Positions 6,034 to 13,618 of a DNA stretch of 14,490 nt are shown here, piece after piece. The stretch comes from Candidatus Hydrogenedentes bacterium CG07_land_8_20_14_0_80_42_17 (GTDB lineage: Bacteria; UBA8481): NCBI GenBank assembly GCA_002780065.1, contig PEWQ01000193.1, positions 1 to 14,490 of the forward strand. Reading direction: 5' to 3'. The notes under the pieces are model-generated. The model did not search any database. It worked only from the letters and a program-made list of their open reading frames with translations, and was not told where the DNA came from. A program made the position numbers and the translations under genes. Position 1 is the stretch's first letter, and each line of letters opens with the position of its first letter.

Positions 6034-6299
6034 CTCAACATTTAGCTGTAGACATTACAAGAAATGCTCTTCTGATGACAATAATTATTGCCTCGCCGAT
6101 GCTGGCTGTCGGAATGATTATAGGTTTAATAATTTCTATTTTTCAGACGACGACATCTATTCAGGAACAGACTTTGACATTTGTCCCGAAACTATTTGCC
6201 ATTTTGATTTCAGTAGCGGCGTTTGGGCCGTGGATGATTCGGATGATGACGGAATACGTAACTCTCTTACTGAGTTCACTTCCGCAGTTGGTAAGATGA
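6030..6299 (+). CDS. fliQ: Flagellar biosynthetic protein FliQ
   Basis: FliQ is a small two-helix hairpin; four copies pack around the FliP-FliR core of the export gate. The 89-aa product has helices at about 15-38 and 52-75, with the conserved cytoplasmic stretch QTTTSIQEQTLTFVPK (39-54) between them and a central Pro in the second-helix region (GPW, 66-68). Start taken at ATG 6030, which overlaps the fliP TGA as ATGA and matches the usual FliQ N-terminus (hydrophilic MTQHLAVDITRNAL). An in-frame ATG at 5988 would add 14 residues from within fliP and is unlikely. TGAGGT (6014-6019) may act as SD at 10 nt. It overlaps fliR by 4 nt. Confidence 0.95.
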   Translation: MTQHLAVDITRNALLMTIIIASPMLAVGMIIGLIISIFQTTTSIQEQTLTFVPKLFAILISVAAFGPWMIRMMTEYVTLLLSSLPQLVR

Positions 6300-7072
6300 A
6301 TTCAGTAATATTTCTCGAAACGCATACGATTCCATTTTTGGATATATTCGTTCGGGTCAGCGGAATATTTTTTTTCACACCTATTTTTTCAAGCCGCGAA
6401 ATTCCTTTAATCACTAAGGGCTGGCTTTCAGCGGGAATTGCTCTTGTTCTCTATCCGATAGTTTCTCCTTACCTGCCGCACGCGGTCGGGTTTGATATGG
6501 GCTTAATGCTTTTATTGACGCAAGAGGCGATAATCGGAATTCTAATAGGACTTATTATTGCTGTTTACTACAATGCATTTTTACTCGCCGGTGAGTTCTA
6601 TAGTTTGCAGATGGGATTCGGAATTGTAAATGTAATCGATCCTCTTTCTCAGACATCAATTCCAATTTTAGGTGAACTGAAATCATTATTTGCAATAATG
6701 CTGTTTATCACATTCAGCGGCCATCACATGCTCATGGAAGCTCTTGTCTATTCTTTCAAGGTGCTACCTGAATTCGGAATAGCGGCAGGACAACCTATGG
6801 CAACAGGAATGATTGTTGCTTTACGGGAAATGTTTTCAATTGCGTTTCAAATAGCTGCTCCGGTCATAGGAACAGTTTTTATTATCGAACTTGTCATGGG
6901 AATAATGTCCAAGGTTGCACCTCAAATGAACATCATGGTTATTGGATTTCAAATCAAGATAGTTGCAGGAATTTTCGTAGTTATGTTTTTAATTCCGGCT
7001 TTAGTAACCGTCACCGAACGACTTTTTGATAGAGCATTTTTTGTGACTCAAGGAATATTAAGATGGATGTAA
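6296..7072 (+). CDS. fliR: Flagellar biosynthetic protein FliR
   Basis: FliR completes the FliP5-FliR1 export gate as a structural fusion of FliP- and FliQ-like folds. The 258-aa protein is almost wholly hydrophobic with about six membrane segments. Family marks: RVSGIFFFTPIFSSREIP (20-37), the AGEFYSLQMGFGIVNVIDPLS block (98-118), HH at 143-144 in FSGHHMLMEALVYSFKVLP, and KVAPQMNIMVIGFQIKI (206-222). The start at ATG 6296 overlaps the fliQ TGA (ATGA). The same frame is open further upstream to 6023, but that part runs inside fliQ and does not look like FliR. No clear SD is present, so translation probably depends on coupling to fliQ. It overlaps flhB by 10 nt. Confidence 0.96.
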   Translation: MNSVIFLETHTIPFLDIFVRVSGIFFFTPIFSSREIPLITKGWLSAGIALVLYPIVSPYLPHAVGFDMGLMLLLTQEAIIGILIGLIIAVYYNAFLLAGEFYSLQMGFGIVNVIDPLSQTSIPILGELKSLFAIMLFITFSGHHMLMEALVYSFKVLPEFGIAAGQPMATGMIVALREMFSIAFQIAAPVIGTVFIIELVMGIMSKVAPQMNIMVIGFQIKIVAGIFVVMFLIPALVTVTERLFDRAFFVTQGILRWM

Positions 7073-8220
7073 TAGACGAGTTTATCTGCCTTATGCCTTC
7101 AAACAGAAAAAATGTCTGCTCGAATTATTGGTTCGATATCCAGCTATTTGCGGCTGATGATGAAGGAAGAACTGAAGACCCGACAGGAAAGCGGATCTCG
7201 AAAGCTCGCGAAGAAGGGCAAGTTGCAAAATCGATAGAGATCAACCAGTCGCTTGAACTTCTTGTCGCAGGAATGGTCTTCGTATTTATTTTGCCGAGAA
7301 TTGTCGGTCAGGAAATGAATTACGTTAAGTATTATCTAAGTCACCTCTCTGAACTAGAACTAACCATTGAGTCATTCAGGGCCATGATGCTGAATATAGG
7401 CATTCACATATTGGCAGTAATTTGGCCGCTACTATTAGCTGAAATAGTAGTGGCAATCGGAGCGAATTTAGCTCAGTCGGGCTGGCTTTTCACATGGAAG
7501 CCGCTCCAGCCGAAATGGAACAAGATATTTCCGAATCCCAAAAAATTAGTAGATCGTCTACTTATAGGAAAGACGATGCTTTTCAATCTGACAAAATCCA
7601 TTTTCAAGATTACTTTCATCAGCTGGATTTCGTATGGAGTAATAGTTAACTATTTACCGGCGATGATTTCAATGTGGCAGATGCAACCTTATGTAATTCT
7701 AAATCTCATCGTATCAATTTCATGGGAATTGATTTGGAAGATATGTTTATTCCTGCTTTTGATTGCGTCTGCAGATTACGGATTCAATAGATATCAGTGG
7801 AAAGATTCTTTGAAGATGAAAAAGGAAGAGGTTAAGGACGAAGCGAAGCAGGCGGAAGGGGATCCGATCATCAAGCGTGCGCAGAGGCAGAAGATGATTC
7901 AAGTTGCGCGGCGAAGAATGATGAGAGAAATTCCGACAGCGGATGTAGTCATAACAAATCCGACGCACTATGCAATTGCGCTGAAGTATGATCAATCAGT
8001 AATGACTGCTCCAAGATGCATTGGCAAAGGCGAGGGCTTTATCGCTTTGAAGATACGTCAAATCGCAGAAGAACATGGTGTTCCGATAGTTGAGAACAAG
8101 CCGCTTGCTCAGGCGCTATTCAGAGGCGTTGAGATCGGAGAAGAAGTGCCGCCGCAATTCTACTCGGCTGTAGCTGAAGTTCTCGCTTATGTTTACAGAA
8201 CAAAGAAGCAGGCTGTTTGA
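7063..8220 (+). CDS. flhB: Flagellar export switch protein FlhB
   Basis: FlhB wraps the export gate and switches substrate class from rod/hook to filament after self-cleavage. Residues 24-57 (FDIQLFAADDEGRTEDPTGKRISKAREEGQVAKS) are the conserved cytoplasmic N-terminus, preceded by an extra 23 residues. Four membrane helices follow (about 66-82, 110-137, 180-200, 209-236), then the FlhBC domain with the cleavage motif NPTH at 299-302 (VVITNPTHYAIALKY) and VVENKPLAQALF-like PIVENKPLAQALF (341-353). All key residues, including Asn299 and Pro300, are intact. ATG 7063 has AAGGA 8 nt upstream and overlaps fliR by 10 nt; ATG 7093 is an in-frame alternative that keeps the conserved part. The AADDEGRTEDPT run is acidic in a way I associate with spirochaete-like FlhB. 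Confidence 0.97.
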   Translation: MDVIDEFICLMPSNRKNVCSNYWFDIQLFAADDEGRTEDPTGKRISKAREEGQVAKSIEINQSLELLVAGMVFVFILPRIVGQEMNYVKYYLSHLSELELTIESFRAMMLNIGIHILAVIWPLLLAEIVVAIGANLAQSGWLFTWKPLQPKWNKIFPNPKKLVDRLLIGKTMLFNLTKSIFKITFISWISYGVIVNYLPAMISMWQMQPYVILNLIVSISWELIWKICLFLLLIASADYGFNRYQWKDSLKMKKEEVKDEAKQAEGDPIIKRAQRQKMIQVARRRMMREIPTADVVITNPTHYAIALKYDQSVMTAPRCIGKGEGFIALKIRQIAEEHGVPIVENKPLAQALFRGVEIGEEVPPQFYSAVAEVLAYVYRTKKQAV

Positions 8221-10283
8221 TGGCTAACTCAAGATTGCCTGAAAGCTTTATGAAGAACACCGATGCCTTGATGGCGATAGGCGTAGCAGTTGTCATCATA
8301 ATGATGGTGATACCGATTCCTACTTGGATACTCGATTTTGGAATGGCTCTTTCGATCACGCTGTCCATCGTTGTTTTGCTTTCTGTAATGTATACGGTGA
8401 AGGCAACGGAATTTTCAGCTTTCCCGTCTATTCTGCTTTTGGCGACAGTATTCAGGCTTTCTCTGAATGTGTCCTCGACGAGACTGATACTTTCTCAAGG
8501 CATGAATTTCGGAGGAAAGATAATAAGATTTTTCGGAGAAGTTGTGGTCTCCGGAAATTACGTTATCGGCATTGTTGTCTTTCTTATTTTAGTTGTAATT
8601 CAGTACATGGTCATAGTGAAGGGCGCAACGCGAATTGCAGAGGTTGCCGCAAGATTTACACTCGATGCGATGCCGGGCAAGCAGATGGCGATCGACGCGG
8701 ATTTGAACGCTGGAATCATAACTGAAAAGGAAGCGATAGCTAGGCGCGAAGAGATACGGCGCGAGGCGGATTTTTATGGAGCAATGGACGGCGCTTCAAA
8801 GTTTGTTTCAGGCGATGTTATTGCAGGTCTGATAATTTCCGCTATCAATATAATCGGCGGATTTGCAATTGGAACAATAATGAAAGGTGAGCCACTAAAA
8901 GAAGCGGCCGCAACATACACGCTGCTGACGATTGGAGACGGATTGGTCTCTCAAATTCCGTCTCTGTTAATTTCGATGGCGACAGGCCTCATTGTAACTC
9001 GAGCGGCATCCACAGAAAAGAATCTTGGAGCCGACGTAATTTCTCAGCTGACAGTTCAGCCTCGCGCACTTTTGATAACGTCTGGGCTCATGTTGATATT
9101 GGGAATTTTCTATATGGGCTGGCCTATGATTCTTTTTGGGACATTCTGCGGTTATCTCTACTACTACCTTTCGAGAACTATTCAGGAGATATCACAGGAA
9201 GAGAAGGCAAAACAGACGAAGGAAGATGCGAAGACGCGAAAGCCGGAAAAGGTTGACGACCTAATTTCGGTTGACCCGATTGAAGTGGAGATTGGATACG
9301 CATTGATACCTCTAGTGGATCCTGAGCAAGGAGGAGACCTTCTCGAAAGAATAACGATGATAAGGCGTCAGATGGCGCTAGAGATGGGACTAATTGTTCC
9401 TCCGATACGAATACGCGACAACATGCAGATACGGCCGAGTCAATATGTTTTCAAGATTAAGGGTGTTGAGGTTGCGAGCGCGAATCTTCGAGTTGATCAG
9501 TTTATGGCGATGAATCCTGGAACTGCAACTGTTTCGCTTGCAGGGGAGGCGACAAAGGAACCTGCGTTCGGATTGCCGGCAGTATGGATACGTGAGCGCG
9601 ACAGAGAAAAAGCGGAACTTGCAGGATACACAGTTGTCGATCCTCCGTCAGTAATAGCCACGCATTTAACCGAAACGTTGAAGAGACATGCGTATGAAAT
9701 TTTAGGGAGACAGGAGACTCAGCAAATTCTCGATGTCATCAAGAAGAACTATCCGGCGCTGGTCGAGGACTCATTGAAGACCCTTTCGCTCGGAGAAATA
9801 CACAAGGTCATGCAGAATCTTTTGAAAGAAGGAGTATCGATACGGGACATGGTGACGATATTGGAAACGCTTTCCGAGGCGGCCCCGCGCTACAACAAAG
9901 ATTTGGACAGACTAACTGAACTGGTCAGAACGATGCTGGCTCGGCATATAACGAAACAATACCTTGCGGACGACGGAAGTCTTTCCGTGATAACAGTTGA
10001 CCCAAGATTGGAGGAGGAGATTTATTCCGGAGTTGAAATGACAACTGAAGGGCGACAAGTTTCGATCGAGCCGAGTCGAGTGCAGAGAATTCTGGAACGA
10101 CTCGGATCAGAGGTAGAGAAGGCGATTTCAAAGGGATTGAGTCCGGTGATATTGACATCTCCGAGATGCAGGCCGGCATTCAAATCGTTGACGAAGCGTG
10201 CGGCTCCGAATCTTGTTGTTCTTTCATTCAATGAAATATTGCAGGACGTCGAGATTCGGCCGATAGGCACGATTGCGGCGTGA
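8220..10283 (+). CDS. flhA: Flagellar export gate protein FlhA
   Basis: FlhA forms a nonameric ring whose cytoplasmic domain docks export chaperones and whose membrane part couples proton flow to export. The 687-aa length is standard. Residues about 16-320 hold the eight membrane helices. The FHIPEP family signature region is RIAEVAARFTLDAMPGKQMAIDADLNAGII (138-167), followed by ADFYGAMDGASKFVSGDVIAG (183-203), where Asp199 corresponds to the conserved Asp needed for proton coupling in Salmonella FlhA. A charged linker (about 322-345) leads to the four-subdomain FlhAC (346-687), with FDLP-type features such as RIRDNMQIRPSQYVFKIKG. ATG 8220 overlaps the flhB TGA by 1 nt; an adjacent in-frame TTG at 8217 is less likely. 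The SD is weak, consistent with coupling to flhB. Confidence 0.97.
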   Translation: MANSRLPESFMKNTDALMAIGVAVVIIMMVIPIPTWILDFGMALSITLSIVVLLSVMYTVKATEFSAFPSILLLATVFRLSLNVSSTRLILSQGMNFGGKIIRFFGEVVVSGNYVIGIVVFLILVVIQYMVIVKGATRIAEVAARFTLDAMPGKQMAIDADLNAGIITEKEAIARREEIRREADFYGAMDGASKFVSGDVIAGLIISAINIIGGFAIGTIMKGEPLKEAAATYTLLTIGDGLVSQIPSLLISMATGLIVTRAASTEKNLGADVISQLTVQPRALLITSGLMLILGIFYMGWPMILFGTFCGYLYYYLSRTIQEISQEEKAKQTKEDAKTRKPEKVDDLISVDPIEVEIGYALIPLVDPEQGGDLLERITMIRRQMALEMGLIVPPIRIRDNMQIRPSQYVFKIKGVEVASANLRVDQFMAMNPGTATVSLAGEATKEPAFGLPAVWIRERDREKAELAGYTVVDPPSVIATHLTETLKRHAYEILGRQETQQILDVIKKNYPALVEDSLKTLSLGEIHKVMQNLLKEGVSIRDMVTILETLSEAAPRYNKDLDRLTELVRTMLARHITKQYLADDGSLSVITVDPRLEEEIYSGVEMTTEGRQVSIEPSRVQRILERLGSEVEKAISKGLSPVILTSPRCRPAFKSLTKRAAPNLVVLSFNEILQDVEIRPIGTIAA

Positions 10284-10305
10284 AAAAAGATATGAGAAAT
10301 ATATT

Positions 10306-10311
10306 GGGAGG
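10306..10311 (+). promoter_or_regulatory. Shine-Dalgarno site fixing the flhF start
   Basis: GGGAGG lies 6 nt before ATG 10318 in the 34-bp flhA-flhF gap. It rules in favour of this start over the in-frame TTG at 10273 inside flhA, which has no SD and would add 15 basic residues. Confidence 0.7.
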
Positions 10312-10317
10312 ATTGTT

Positions 10318-11754
10318 ATGGAATCGAATTTGAGGCGGACTTATCAGGCTCCGACATTGTCGGAAGCTATTGCCGCGATGCGGGCTGAACTTGGACCTGA
10401 CGCGATATTTGTTGAGAAACACAAAATCCGCAAGAAGAGTATGTTTGGGATCGGCTGTGGTGAGCTAATCGAAGTAGTTGCAGAACTGCCGCGTAGGAAG
10501 AAAAAGGAAAGAAAGAGTGAGAGTGGAATACGGCCTGATGCAATAGCTAAGGTGATAAGAACTGCTCAAGCGATTAGAAATTCGAGAAGTAAAAAGACAT
10601 GGGTTTCAGATCAGGATTTAACCGGCGACATATTTGCCGAGTCTGAAATGTTTTCGCCAAGAAAAAAATCCGGCATTTACAAAGGCTACAGTCAAACTTT
10701 AGAGGAAAGAGAAATCGAACCGAATATCCTTTTGAATGATCCGAATTCAAGAAAGAAAAATGCTTCTCGCCGCGCGTCGGATATTGAAGATTCTAATTTA
10801 AAATACATGAAGGAAATAAGACATGAATTAGACATAATAAAAAAAGAGATATGCGAAAAAAAAGTTGATTTTCAGAATAGAGATAATATTAAACCTTCTG
10901 ATACATCTGAATCTTCTATTTCTGAAATCAACAACAATTCTCTAAAAATATTTGACAAAATAAATAGTCATCTTCTTGAGAAGGGAATATCAAAACATCT
11001 TGCGGACTCGATTATCACGAGCGTTTCAGAGCGGACAAGCGGCGAAGAACTGAACGACTGCAGTTTGGTTTTAGCTAGAATTAAGAAAGAGATAACAGGC
11101 CGATTAAAGTTTGCGCCTCCGATGGAGCCTCTTCCCGACAGGCCTCTTATTGTAATGGCTATTGGCTCTACCGGCGTTGGAAAGACGACAACACTTGCGA
11201 AACTTGGCGCCATTTTTTGCATGGACGAGTCGATGAAAATTGTGTTTATCACGCTTGATAGATACCGAATAGCGGCATCAGAACAGCTTAGAACTTACAG
11301 CGAGATTATAGGTGCTCCATTCGAAGAGGCTAATGATGAAGAAGAGCTATCCAAAATTTTAGATCGGCATGTTGACAAGGATTTTGTATTTATTGATACA
11401 GCAGGCCGCAGCGTTCATAAGCATGAGGGAGTTTCCGAACTGAAGCGAATTGCAGAACGAGCAGTTCCGGATGCAGAGATTTTATTATTAGTTTCGTCAA
11501 ACACAGATAATAGGGAGATGGCGGAGATTATACGCGGATTTTCAATAAAAGACAGAGTGAGTATTGTCTTCACAAAGACAGATGAAACCTTTAGATGGGG
11601 TCCTATTTACAATGCCGCTGTTGATTCCAAATTGCCGATAGCATATCTCACTACCGGGCAGAGCGTTCCGTATGATATTGAACCGGCATCACCTCGTTCT
11701 TTCATCACATCATTAATGGAAGGATTGGATATTGAAAGTCTAACGAGAGAGTGA
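10318..11754 (+). CDS. flhF: Flagellar biosynthesis GTPase FlhF
   Basis: FlhF is an SRP-family GTPase that marks where flagella are built, acting at the membrane with FlhG. The 478-aa protein shows an N-terminal basic domain (1-60: RRTYQAPTLSEAIAAMRAELGPDAIFVE), a long poorly conserved charged linker (about 60-205), an N domain (about 206-265), and the GTPase G domain. Motifs: P-loop GSTGVGKTT (283-291), DRYRIAASEQLRTY (314-327), DTAGRS (360-365), TKTD (419-422) and TTGQ.VP (445-450). All GTP-binding motifs look intact. The linker DNA (about 10600-10960) is visibly more A-rich than its surroundings and contains runs of seven and eight A. The family usually has a shorter linker, so some length variation is expected. 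flhG begins 6 nt after its stop. Confidence 0.96.
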   Translation: MESNLRRTYQAPTLSEAIAAMRAELGPDAIFVEKHKIRKKSMFGIGCGELIEVVAELPRRKKKERKSESGIRPDAIAKVIRTAQAIRNSRSKKTWVSDQDLTGDIFAESEMFSPRKKSGIYKGYSQTLEEREIEPNILLNDPNSRKKNASRRASDIEDSNLKYMKEIRHELDIIKKEICEKKVDFQNRDNIKPSDTSESSISEINNNSLKIFDKINSHLLEKGISKHLADSIITSVSERTSGEELNDCSLVLARIKKEITGRLKFAPPMEPLPDRPLIVMAIGSTGVGKTTTLAKLGAIFCMDESMKIVFITLDRYRIAASEQLRTYSEIIGAPFEEANDEEELSKILDRHVDKDFVFIDTAGRSVHKHEGVSELKRIAERAVPDAEILLLVSSNTDNREMAEIIRGFSIKDRVSIVFTKTDETFRWGPIYNAAVDSKLPIAYLTTGQSVPYDIEPASPRSFITSLMEGLDIESLTRE

Positions 11755-11760
11755 TTGAAG

Positions 11761-12660
11761 ATGAACGACCAAGCGGAAGTATTGAGACTCAAAGCTGAAA
11801 GGACTAGAGCAGATGAGCTTACATGTAATAGAACTCATCGGTCACGCGAAACTATTATTGCTGTTGGAAGCGGCAAAGGCGGAGTTGGAAAATCGAACAT
11901 AGCGTTGAATCTGGCGCTCGAACTTTCATGGCGAGGCAGATCGACATGTTTAATCGATGCTGATTTAGGAATGGGCAATTCGACTATTCTTGCCGGAGTC
12001 ACACCGCGATATACACTTGGACATCTTTTGCGTGACGGAAAAAGGATTGAGGAGATAATAACTCAGGGGCCTTTGAATTTAGGAATAATTGCAGGTGCAA
12101 ACGGATTGAAAGAGCTCGCAAATCTTTCGAATGAAGATCGCATTCGATTGAGCAGAGCTATTTCCGGTTTTGCGGGAAAGTGGGATTATTGTGTGATAGA
12201 CTCCGGCGCAGGGATATCTGAGAACGTGCTGACTTTTATGGAAAAAGCTGATCAGTGTTTGGTAGTCGCGACACCGGAGCCGACTTCGATGGCGGATGCT
12301 TTCGGATTGATAAAGGTATTATCCGAGCGGAGATGCAGGGCGAGGATTTCAGTTGTAGTGAACCGTGCGGATTCTGTAAAAGAGGCGAGAAATGTTGCAG
12401 AAAGGCTTTCGGGATTATCAATACAGTTTTTGAATCAGACAGTTGACTGGGCAGGATTTCTTTTTGAAGATTCCGCTGTTCAGAAGTCAGTAGTGAAGCG
12501 GAGTCCGTTCTCTGCTTTCAATCGCAATTCAAGAGCCGCTCAGTCGATTTCGAGAATTGCCGACTGTGTAGAGAAGGGAATTGAAATTAGCGATATTGGT
12601 GAAGACTCAATAGGAAACAAATTCAAAGGTTGGTTGGAGCGATTATTTTGTGATGGTTAA
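11761..12660 (+). CDS. flhG: Flagellar number regulator FlhG (YlxH/FleN), MinD-like ATPase
   Basis: FlhG is a membrane-associated ParA/MinD-type ATPase that limits flagellar number and stimulates FlhF GTPase. N-terminal DQAEVLR (3-9) matches the DQAxxLR activator helix that contacts FlhF. The deviant Walker A is KGGVGKS (39-45). DADLGMGN (66-73), VIDSGAGI (145-152), TPEPTSMADAFGLIK (171-185) and VVVNRAD (198-204) follow as in the family. The C-terminus NKFKGWLERLF (286-296) is a likely amphipathic membrane-targeting helix. Length 299 aa, normal. ATG 11761 puts the activator motif at the very N-terminus; AGAGTGA (11748-11754) lies 6 nt upstream. An in-frame TTG at 11755 would add two residues. 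This is the last recognisable flagellar gene in the window; the next gene is 97 bp on, after a repeat-filled gap. Confidence 0.96.
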   Translation: MNDQAEVLRLKAERTRADELTCNRTHRSRETIIAVGSGKGGVGKSNIALNLALELSWRGRSTCLIDADLGMGNSTILAGVTPRYTLGHLLRDGKRIEEIITQGPLNLGIIAGANGLKELANLSNEDRIRLSRAISGFAGKWDYCVIDSGAGISENVLTFMEKADQCLVVATPEPTSMADAFGLIKVLSERRCRARISVVVNRADSVKEARNVAERLSGLSIQFLNQTVDWAGFLFEDSAVQKSVVKRSPFSAFNRNSRAAQSISRIADCVEKGIEISDIGEDSIGNKFKGWLERLFCDG

Positions 12661-12673
12661 TTTTGTTCGAACG

Positions 12674-12729
12674 GCTTTAGCCTGCGTTAAAATTTGAACG
12701 GTAGCCGCATGCTTTAGCCTGCGTTAAAA
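12674..12729 (+). repeat. Two copies of a 19-bp direct repeat after flhG
   Basis: GCTTTAGCCTGCGTTAAAA occurs at 12674-12692 and again at 12711-12729 without a mismatch, 37 bp apart. Each copy is preceded by GAACGG (12669-12674 overlapping the first copy, and 12696-12701). The first copy lies in a GGCT-TT-AGCC dyad, and CGGCT (12672-12676) can pair with AGCCG (12702-12706). The layout suggests a dispersed intergenic repeat. It fills most of the 97-bp gap and could form a structured RNA that partly separates the downstream genes from the flagellar operon. Confidence 0.6.
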
Positions 12730-12757
12730 AATGCAATAGATAGGAAGGAATGTTGAT

Positions 12758-13210
12758 ATGAGTGAAGAGACTATTGAAATAAAGCTTTCCGGTTGGCCCG
12801 GTAAACGACTTGAAAAAGCGCTTGCTAATGCGAAATCTTCAGGTTTAGCAGATGATTGGAGATTATTGTTTGATCTTTCTGCCGCATACGGTTGTCTGGA
12901 TATTTCACAGTTTGCTTTGAAATCATCTCCTCAACTTTTGAAATTAGTAACACAAAAGAAGCGAGAGACAAAGAACCGCAAATTAGCTATAGAACAAAGT
13001 ACTGAAGAGAAAAAAGTAATTGCCAGAGTTAATTCTCCGACACCTCTTGCTCGAATTGCATGGCTCTCTGCATGGTCGCGGGCAAGAGGTTACTCTATCG
13101 AACAACGGCCGGATAACTCCTTGATTATAATCTCTCCACTTGGCTCTGAAGAATTGAAAAGACTTTTAAATGACCATCCCGAGGTGACTCTGGAGGACTG
13201 GAAAGAGTGA
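12758..13210 (+). CDS. Hypothetical protein, 150 aa, cytoplasmic
   Basis: I do not recognise this protein. It has no signal peptide or membrane segment. The N-terminal part (1-65) reads as short amphipathic helices (PGKRLEKALANAK, DDWRLLFDLSAAY, DISQFALKSSPQLLKL). A highly charged stretch follows (65-88), and then a Trp-containing C-terminal part (96-150: ARIAWLSAWSRARGYSIEQR, a short beta-like run LIIISP, then GSEELKRLLNDHPEVTLEDWKE). Codon use and start signals resemble the flagellar genes: GGAAGGA (12743-12749) lies 8 nt before ATG 12758. Its TGA overlaps the GTG of the next gene (GTGA), so the two are probably co-translated. Being head-to-tail with flhG suggests, but does not show, a flagellar or chemotaxis link; the repeat-filled gap could also mark an operon boundary. 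Confidence 0.8.
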   Translation: MSEETIEIKLSGWPGKRLEKALANAKSSGLADDWRLLFDLSAAYGCLDISQFALKSSPQLLKLVTQKKRETKNRKLAIEQSTEEKKVIARVNSPTPLARIAWLSAWSRARGYSIEQRPDNSLIIISPLGSEELKRLLNDHPEVTLEDWKE

Positions 13211-13596
13211 GCAGAAAAGCGGGCATATCTTTTACATGGATTATTGTAGCTCTTTTCGTTGCTCTGGTGACAGCTGGGTTCAGGTTTTGGAATCTTGGTG
13301 ATTTATCAGTTGCAAGAAAAATTATAGAATCAGCGATATGGTTTTTTCTAGTGTTTGTCATGTTTGGAGTTATTTTTTATGTTTTTGAAATGCTTGCAGT
13401 GAATAAAAATTATGAACTGCCTTCATACCGCAGATATGAAGATAAGCCTTTTGAAAGCGCTTCACCGGATGATTTGATGAGAATTGAATCTGAGATTCCT
13501 GAAGCTGAAAATCCTGAGTTAACCGGAATAAAATCTAAGCCGCCTGAAGAATTGGCGGAAGCATTAAGAGGGCTTTCAGAGCAGAATGAAAAATGA
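13207..13596 (+). CDS. Hypothetical two-helix membrane protein, 129 aa
   Basis: Unrecognised. The topology is clear: a short basic N-terminus (MSRKAG), a first membrane helix (about 9-26), a 15-residue loop (FRFWNLGDLSVARK), a second helix (about 41-63), and a 65-residue hydrophilic acidic tail. By the positive-inside rule both ends are probably cytoplasmic. The tail contains SPDDLMRIESEIPEAENPE and ends KPPEELAEALRGLSEQNEK, a possible peptide for binding a partner. Translation starts at GTG 13207, overlapping the previous stop, with GGAGG at 13192-13196. The next gene begins 22 nt downstream. A small membrane protein of this shape could anchor the soluble neighbours on either side, but that is inference from gene order only. 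Confidence 0.78.
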   Translation: MSRKAGISFTWIIVALFVALVTAGFRFWNLGDLSVARKIIESAIWFFLVFVMFGVIFYVFEMLAVNKNYELPSYRRYEDKPFESASPDDLMRIESEIPEAENPELTGIKSKPPEELAEALRGLSEQNEK

Positions 13597-13618
13597 TATG
13601 CTAACTTGGGGAAAATAG

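Noticed and set aside
6023-6295. Upstream extension of the FliR frame
   Set aside because: It is the out-of-frame shadow of fliQ: polar and Cys/Asp-rich, with none of the hydrophobic pattern of FliR.
5988-6299. Longer FliQ start at ATG 5988
   Set aside because: The extra 14 residues come from inside fliP and do not match FliQ. ATG 6030 gives the family N-terminus and an ATGA overlap.
7063-7072. 10-nt overlap of fliR and flhB as a possible frameshift
   Set aside because: Both proteins are full length with normal ends, and flhB has its own SD. Short overlaps are usual in this operon.
8324-8725. 133-codon open frame on the + strand inside flhA
   Set aside because: It runs in another frame across the most conserved membrane part of FlhA; its Cys/Arg-rich composition is typical of a shadow frame.
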